Shown: positions 33,001 through 33,887 of the stretch, piece by piece
Numbering within the stretch: position 1 is the stretch's first letter
Layout of the letters: each line of letters begins with the position of its first letter
Assembly (NCBI GenBank): GCA_021129655.1
Contig: JAJOLC010000017.1
Span: forward strand, 1-33,887
Length of the DNA stretch: 33,887 bases
Source: Minisyncoccota bacterium
GTDB taxonomy: Bacteria > Patescibacteriota > Minisyncoccia > Phycocordibacterales > UBA918
Direction of reading: 5' to 3'
Translations under genes and position numbers: made by a program
Notes under the pieces: generated by a model
The model's database searches: none
What the model was told of the DNA's origin: nothing
What the model saw: only the letters and a program-made list of their open reading frames with translations

Positions 33001-33887
33001 CTTTACTGGCTCCGAAACCATCTCGAGCACCCGGAGTATGTGTTTATATGTCGTGCTAGATGTGAGCGCTACTGCTGTAGATGGAGAAACAATTGAGGTG
33101 CAAATAGCTGACCCTTCTACGGAGGTGGTTGTTACATCGTCAAGTGTGGGACCAAGTACCGCTGTTTCACCAACTTCAAACACAACAATAGCCGGACCAG
33201 TACTAACACAAACTCACTATCACTGGAGAAATGATGACGGTAATGAAGCTGGGGCTACATCAGCGAGTGGAGATGCTGAAGATACCGGTCTCTTGAATAT
33301 TGCGAAGGAGACTACCTATAGACTGAGGTTGCAAGTATCTAATGAAGGCTCCGTTTCTAGCCCGGCTACCACTTACAGACTAGAGTATGGAACTAAACTT
33401 ACTACCTGTGGGGGTGTTGTCTCGTGGACAGATGTTGGAGCTGTCGGCGGTGCTTGGGACATGTCGCTAAGCTCTAATATTGCTGACGGTAATACAACTG
33501 ATATTGCTTTGGCGAGCTTGGGGGCCATGACTGATGAGAACACTAACTTCATTGGCACTGGAGCTCTGCGAGAAACCACTTCAGATTCTGGCTCAATAAC
33601 TCTAACTAGTACTCAATTTACTGAGTTGGAATATTCCATTGAAGCTACGGTGGATTCTGGATACGATACAGATTATTGTTTTCGGGTATCTGATGCAGGT
33701 GCAGACTTAAATTCGTATACAACTTATGCCGAGCTAACTACTATGGAAAAACAAGATTACTTCATCCAGCGTGGTAATGAAACTGTGTCTGGAACAGGAA
33801 TTACCTTGACGGCCGGTGTCGACTACACAGCACCAGCCTCAACCTCAACAGCCTTTGTAAGGATTACAAATTCACAACTTACTGGTG
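30059..33887 (+). CDS. Giant jelly-roll/Ig-type surface protein, 3'-truncated
   Basis: An open frame from GTG 30059 to the window end (1,276 codons, no stop), beginning 15 nt after the previous stop. In-frame TAA just upstream of GTG fixes the 5' limit; the GTG includes the basic stretch RKTKK and the hydrophobic segment at about 34-53, with a possible cut after ARA (about residue 69). Three jelly-roll/C1q-like domains follow (about nt 30280-30760, 30780-31190 and 31240-31640; GKYLVLYNTWV, GDYFIVNANVG, DDYLFFATAY). Then come tandem ~350-residue modules with YYDLDTSAPYDC, HYQWLNDDG, FRLEYG and YCFRLSDAG landmarks. The last of these motifs also occurs near the end of the first giant protein. 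The final bases begin another domain (DYFIQRGNETVSGTG). A surface adhesin or fibre is inferred. Confidence 0.88.
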   Translation, partial: MLTHHEKFKHILTTWRLSFGQFVNTFPRKTKKTLTVLAVLSLVFTDIFTVLTQPFSFLDDFTGTETARAATGDFATFSENGGGESVNSNGTPFDVTWDNTVDSNSNITLQANTSDIDLADGGKYLVLYNTWVHEGGSGGANRRGVDSYLTLAGTQLPYGRSAGYIRDNESLTTAWINGSTIIDATAGDDLQLHVKRNDGNSTAGTEMAAGENGVSIIKLPDGNDYLRAILAATSSSINGNTTFTDVQWDTVDEIDTDSFALTPTSANITLKGADGDYFIVNANVGLYVTAGGSTRQNYEMILTLDGAEIPGTAVTSYLRGTNDTWEGQLVYTGLIAKDAAGDQTLNVEVRRESSAGATTVVMGNKTSLSIMSVPTTAEVVRLSDGSGTQTLADTSKVLTFDTEDEINSNKFSHSLVSNTDRIEIDSADDYLFFATAYTETTVNSNDREPFDITWNLTGSDVSRGSFASFNRDNNAFTAGASGALLLSGLTASDYVAMSHVNASTDTVDDATFAADRVAVQGIALNDNFYGLDTVVSVSGAHVTAADISTTGFYTGGQFAIVESSASRNVTGLTIDESGTVDGSTGISNVELYYDLDTSAPYDCASESYGGAESQYGSTDSNGFSGADGSSSFTDSVVISPTQALCVYPVMDIVGGALDGDTLIVSIDTPLTDIVVTGGASIGPSDSLLISGSTVLRNAELTQIHYQWLNDDGVEGSATSIEGGEDLPAIGFANGTIRRLRTQISAEGSTSSVSTAFRLEYGQKVTTCSAIAVWTDVGAVGGDWDMANSAFITDGNDSSDLTVANGGTTNENTTHLPTNGALRDTNSQTGSLIFATTNFLELEYAFQPTATAPQGNTYCFRLSDAGTALRNYDIYPEGTISADVDVSATSTHVANLDVGSNAQYLGGGFVIERPGTVRAVTSVTLTEVGTVDASTDLADIELFYDLDTTAPYDCTGESYGGGETQFGSTDTDGFSTANGTSTFTGSETISSTRSMCLYVVLDVSATAVDGETIEVQIADPSTEVVVTSSSVGPSTAVSPTSNTTIAGPVLTQTHYHWRNDDGNEAGATSASGDAEDTGLLNIAKETTYRLRLQVSNEGSVSSPATTYRLEYGTKLTTCGGVVSWTDVGAVGGAWDMSLSSNIADGNTTDIALASLGAMTDENTNFIGTGALRETTSDSGSITLTSTQFTELEYSIEATVDSGYDTDYCFRVSDAGADLNSYTTYAELTTMEKQDYFIQRGNETVSGTGITLTAGVDYTAPASTSTAFVRITNSQLTG
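31780..32829 (+). repeat. 350-residue tandem module, copy 1, in the 30059 protein
   Basis: Begins near ESGTVDGST and contains ELYYDLDTSAPYDC, HYQWLNDDG, RLEYGQKVTTC, WTDVGAVGGDWDM and YCFRLSDAG. The TATGAT encoding YD recurs exactly 1,050 bp later. Boundaries are approximate. Confidence 0.75.
32830..33760 (+). repeat. 350-residue tandem module, copy 2, in the 30059 protein
   Basis: Begins near EVGTVDAST and contains ELFYDLDTTAPYDC, HYHWRNDDG, RLEYGTKLTTC, WTDVGAVGGAWDM and YCFRVSDAG in the same order as copy 1. A different domain follows at the window end. Confidence 0.75.

Overview
The window looks like a chromosomal surface-protein locus from a Candidate Phyla Radiation (Patescibacteria, probably Parcubacteria-like) bacterium. 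This is inferred from domain style, not from a marker gene: there is no rRNA, tRNA or ribosomal protein here. The clues are two giant Ser/Thr-rich modular proteins running off both ends, DUF2341 and FN3/Ig-type modules, a MacB-type ATPase with a duplicated C-terminal extension, promoter -10 boxes only 7-9 nt from start codons, and scarce Shine-Dalgarno sites. The genetic code looks standard. TGA closes one gene (28014-28016), and TAG is the commonest stop.

Layout. 1-12404: a 5'-truncated gene for a >4,100-residue extracellular protein with three copies of a ~350-residue core, two DUF2341/lectin-like segments and a C-terminal module shared with a second protein. 12414-13976: an exported four-FN3 protein. 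14121-14657 (minus): a small four-helix membrane protein with its own terminator. 14803-17368: a MacB/FtsX-type ABC pair (ATPase, then permease) closed by a terminator. 17468-19342: a membrane-anchored surface protein whose C-terminus is related to that of the giant protein. 19437-21499: a two-gene operon, a membrane-anchored Ig-like (DUF916-like) protein followed by a secreted dockerin protein. 21500-22063: a hairpin-rich intergenic region and long leader. 22064-23218: a surface protein gene interrupted by one in-frame TAA. 23219-23708: a terminator, duplicated 38-bp elements and hairpins. 23709-28016: a four-gene operon of cohesin/TM protein, cohesin/Ig/TM/coiled-coil protein, TM-helical protein and cohesin-dockerin protein. 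28142-30043: an exported acidic-stalk plus beta-propeller protein. 30059 to the end: a 3'-truncated giant jelly-roll/Ig-type protein with ~350-residue tandem repeats.

Main point. Three cohesin-like modules (products of 23709, 24793 and 27270) and two type-I-like dockerins (products of 20393 and 27270) lie within 8 kb, with no visible carbohydrate-active enzyme. Two cohesins are held in the membrane by a C-terminal helix. One protein carries both a cohesin and a dockerin and could chain. The inferred picture is a non-cellulosomal, calcium-dependent cohesin-dockerin scaffold that assembles surface proteins on a small cell, next to giant adhesins and a MacB-like transporter. Binding between these modules is predicted from family knowledge, not shown by the sequence.
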